From NCBI GenBank assembly GCA_023415035.1, contig JAEZLX010000007.1, forward strand, positions 1-14,175: a DNA stretch of 14,175 nucleotides, given 5' to 3'. The position numbers were made by a program, and so were the translations under genes. Source of the DNA: Pseudomonadota bacterium. Lineage in GTDB: Bacteria > Pseudomonadota > Gammaproteobacteria > Burkholderiales > Burkholderiaceae_C. The notes below the pieces were generated by a model, which saw only the letters and a program-made list of their open reading frames with translations, searched no databases and was not told the origin of the DNA. Each line of letters starts with the position of its first letter. Positions within the stretch are counted from its first letter, which is position 1. Of this stretch, positions 12,708 through 14,175 are shown piece by piece.

Positions 12708-13412
12708 CTACCCCTTGCGTGGCCGGTGGCCGAAGATGCCGCGGCCCACGCGCACCAGGGTCGAGCCCGCGGCCACCGCGGCCGACAGGTCGTCGCTCAT
12801 GCCCATCGACAGCGTGTCCACGCAGGCATCGTGCGCCCGCAGCTGCATGAACAGCTCGCTCGCGCGCCCGAACACGGCGCGCTGCACCCGGGCATCGTCC
12901 GTCGGTTCGGGAATGCACATCAGGCCGCGCAGCCGCAGGCGTGGCAAGGCCCGCACCGCCTCGGCCAGCGCCGGCAGCTCCTCGGGCGTCACCCCCGACT
13001 TGTTGGCCCCGCCGTCGATGTTGACCTGCACGCACACCTGCAGATCCGGCAGGTCCTCGGGGCGCTGTTCCGACAGCCGCTGCGCGATCTTGAGCCGGTC
13101 GACCGACTGAACCCAGTCGAAATGCTGCGCCACCAGGCGCGTCTTGTTGCTCTGCAGCGGACCGATGCAGTGCCATTCAGCACGTGCCTGCGGCCTGAGC
13201 TGGCGCAGCGACAGGATCTTCTCCACGCCTTCCTGCACGTAGTTCTCGCCGAAGGCGGTCTGACCCGCGTCGATGGCCTCGATGACCGCCTCGACGCCAA
13301 AAGTCTTGGACACGGCCAGCAGGCCGACCTCTGATACCTTTCGGCCACTGGCCACACACGCCTGGCCGATCTGGTCATGCACGCGTTGGAGATTGGCAGC
13401 AATCGTCGTCAT
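12708..13412 (-). CDS. yggS: YggS/PLPBP family pyridoxal phosphate homeostasis protein
   Basis: YggS is a single-domain PLP-binding protein (alanine-racemase-like TIM barrel) with no known catalytic activity; it keeps free vitamin B6 and amino-acid pools balanced. The 234-residue product has the PLP lysine at Lys36 in LLAVSKTFG, the same position as in E. coli YggS, followed by FGENYVQEG (54-62), WHCIGPLQSNK (80-90), VCVQVNIDGGANKSG (125-139), GLMCIPEP (162-169) and the phosphate-binding LSMGMSDDLSAAVAAGSTLVRVGRGIFG (200-227 region). ATG 13412 is used; a TTG two codons upstream is possible. No ribosome site is seen, and AACATT ends 6 bases before the ATG. It is divergent from pilT with only 39 bases between, an arrangement common in proteobacteria. 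High confidence. Confidence 0.95.
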   Translation of the reverse strand: MTTIAANLQRVHDQIGQACVASGRKVSEVGLLAVSKTFGVEAVIEAIDAGQTAFGENYVQEGVEKILSLRQLRPQARAEWHCIGPLQSNKTRLVAQHFDWVQSVDRLKIAQRLSEQRPEDLPDLQVCVQVNIDGGANKSGVTPEELPALAEAVRALPRLRLRGLMCIPEPTDDARVQRAVFGRASELFMQLRAHDACVDTLSMGMSDDLSAAVAAGSTLVRVGRGIFGHRPRKG

Positions 13413-13451
13413 AATCAAAATGTTTCAGCCAACAGAGGATGGGAAAACGGG

Positions 13452-14175
13452 ATGGACATCACCCAGCTGCTCGCTTTCAGCGTCAAGAACAAGGCATCCG
13501 ACTTGCACCTGTCCGCAGGACTGCCACCCATGATACGGGTGCATGGCGACGTGCGCCGGATCAACGTCGAGCCCCTGGACCACAAGATGGTCCACGCCAT
13601 GGTGTACGACATCATGAACGACGCCCAGCGCAAGCACTACGAGGAGTTTCTGGAAGTCGACTTCTCGTTCGAGATCGAAGGTCTGTCGCGTTTTCGCGTC
13701 AATGCCTTCAATCAGAACCGTGGCGCCGGTGCCGTGTTCCGGACCATTCCGAGCAAGATCCTGACACTGGAGCAGCTCAACACGCCCAAGATTTTCGCCG
13801 ACTTGGCCCTGCGCCCGCGCGGCCTGGTGCTGGTGACCGGCCCCACGGGTTCGGGAAAGTCCACCACGCTGGCGGCCATGATCAACCACCTCAACGAATC
13901 CTCGTACGGACACGTGCTGACCATCGAGGACCCGGTGGAATTCGTGCACGAGTCCAAGAAGTGCCTGATCAACCAGCGCGAGGTCGGCCCTCACACCCTG
14001 AGTTTCGCCAACGCGCTGCGCTCGGCGCTGCGCGAAGACCCGGACGCCATCCTCGTCGGTGAAATGCGCGACCTGGAAACCATCCGCCTGGCCATGACGG
14101 CGGCGGAAACCGGCCACCTGGTCTTCGGCACGCTGCACACGTCCAGCGCGGCCAAGACCATCGACCGCATCATCG
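13452..14175 (+). CDS. pilT: Type IV pilus retraction ATPase PilT, cut by right edge
   Basis: PilT is the hexameric inner-membrane-associated ATPase that powers pilus retraction for twitching motility and DNA uptake. The visible 241 residues, about two thirds of the usual 345 or so, start at MDITQLLAFSVKNKASDLHLSAG. They contain the N-terminal PAS-like domain (about 1-98), Walker A GPTGSGKS (130-137), the Asp box TIEDPVEF (157-164), Walker B ILVGEMRD (200-207) and the His box GHLVFGTLHT (221-230). The ATG at 13452 matches the conserved family start; GGGA lies about 7 bases upstream. The end, including the C-terminal AIRNLIRE-type retraction motif, is outside the window. Short spacing to divergent yggS means the two promoters must overlap. 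PilU is a related ATPase, but the N-terminus and the yggS neighbour favour PilT. Confidence 0.95.
   Translation, partial: MDITQLLAFSVKNKASDLHLSAGLPPMIRVHGDVRRINVEPLDHKMVHAMVYDIMNDAQRKHYEEFLEVDFSFEIEGLSRFRVNAFNQNRGAGAVFRTIPSKILTLEQLNTPKIFADLALRPRGLVLVTGPTGSGKSTTLAAMINHLNESSYGHVLTIEDPVEFVHESKKCLINQREVGPHTLSFANALRSALREDPDAILVGEMRDLETIRLAMTAAETGHLVFGTLHTSSAAKTIDRII

Overview
The window is GC-rich and densely coded. It reads as ordinary chromosome of a betaproteobacterium, most likely Burkholderiales and probably Comamonadaceae. That placement is an inference from protein style: PurU, the GlcD C-terminus, a yggS/pilT divergent pair and a DUF3617 protein. There is no rRNA, tRNA, insertion sequence, phage gene or CRISPR array, and no gene-free stretch longer than about 240 bases.

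Layout. Bases 1-978 (minus) hold most of an SPFH/Band-7 protein that runs off the left edge. Divergent from it are purU (1133-1981, formyltetrahydrofolate deformylase) and, on the same strand, a GcvA-like LysR regulator (2074-2943, probable TTG start). A small heat-shock protein (2977-3405, minus) converges on the regulator. It has a good sigma-32-type promoter and, further upstream, an FNR/ANR-like inverted repeat. Bases 3590-5092 encode a GlcD-type FAD-linked oxidase without GlcE or GlcF beside it. A soluble sensor kinase with five PAS domains (5143-8115) and an Rcp1-type single-domain response regulator (8123-8601) follow and almost certainly form one phosphorelay.

Convergent to that pair is a minus-strand unit: a PuuA-like glutamine synthetase family ligase (10533-11888), then a protein that fuses a biotinyl domain to an acyl-CoA carboxyltransferase (8629-10458). 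Divergent from the ligase is a secreted DUF3617 protein (12125-12685) preceded by a GC-rich palindrome. The window closes with yggS (12708-13412, minus, PLP homeostasis) and the start of pilT (13452 onward, twitching-motility ATPase).

The points most worth a second look are: PurU carries Ala where the catalytic Asp of the formyltransferase fold is expected; the kinase contains a tandem duplication of a two-PAS module and two AT-rich patches over its ATP-binding boxes; the biotinyl-carboxyltransferase fusion has no biotin carboxylase nearby; hsp20 has a sigma-32 plus FNR-like control region; and several genes have a -10-like hexamer 6-9 bases before the start codon and no Shine-Dalgarno, which suggests leaderless transcripts. 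I did not find clear evidence of a wholly new multi-gene system; most of this is housekeeping and signalling with some unusual details.
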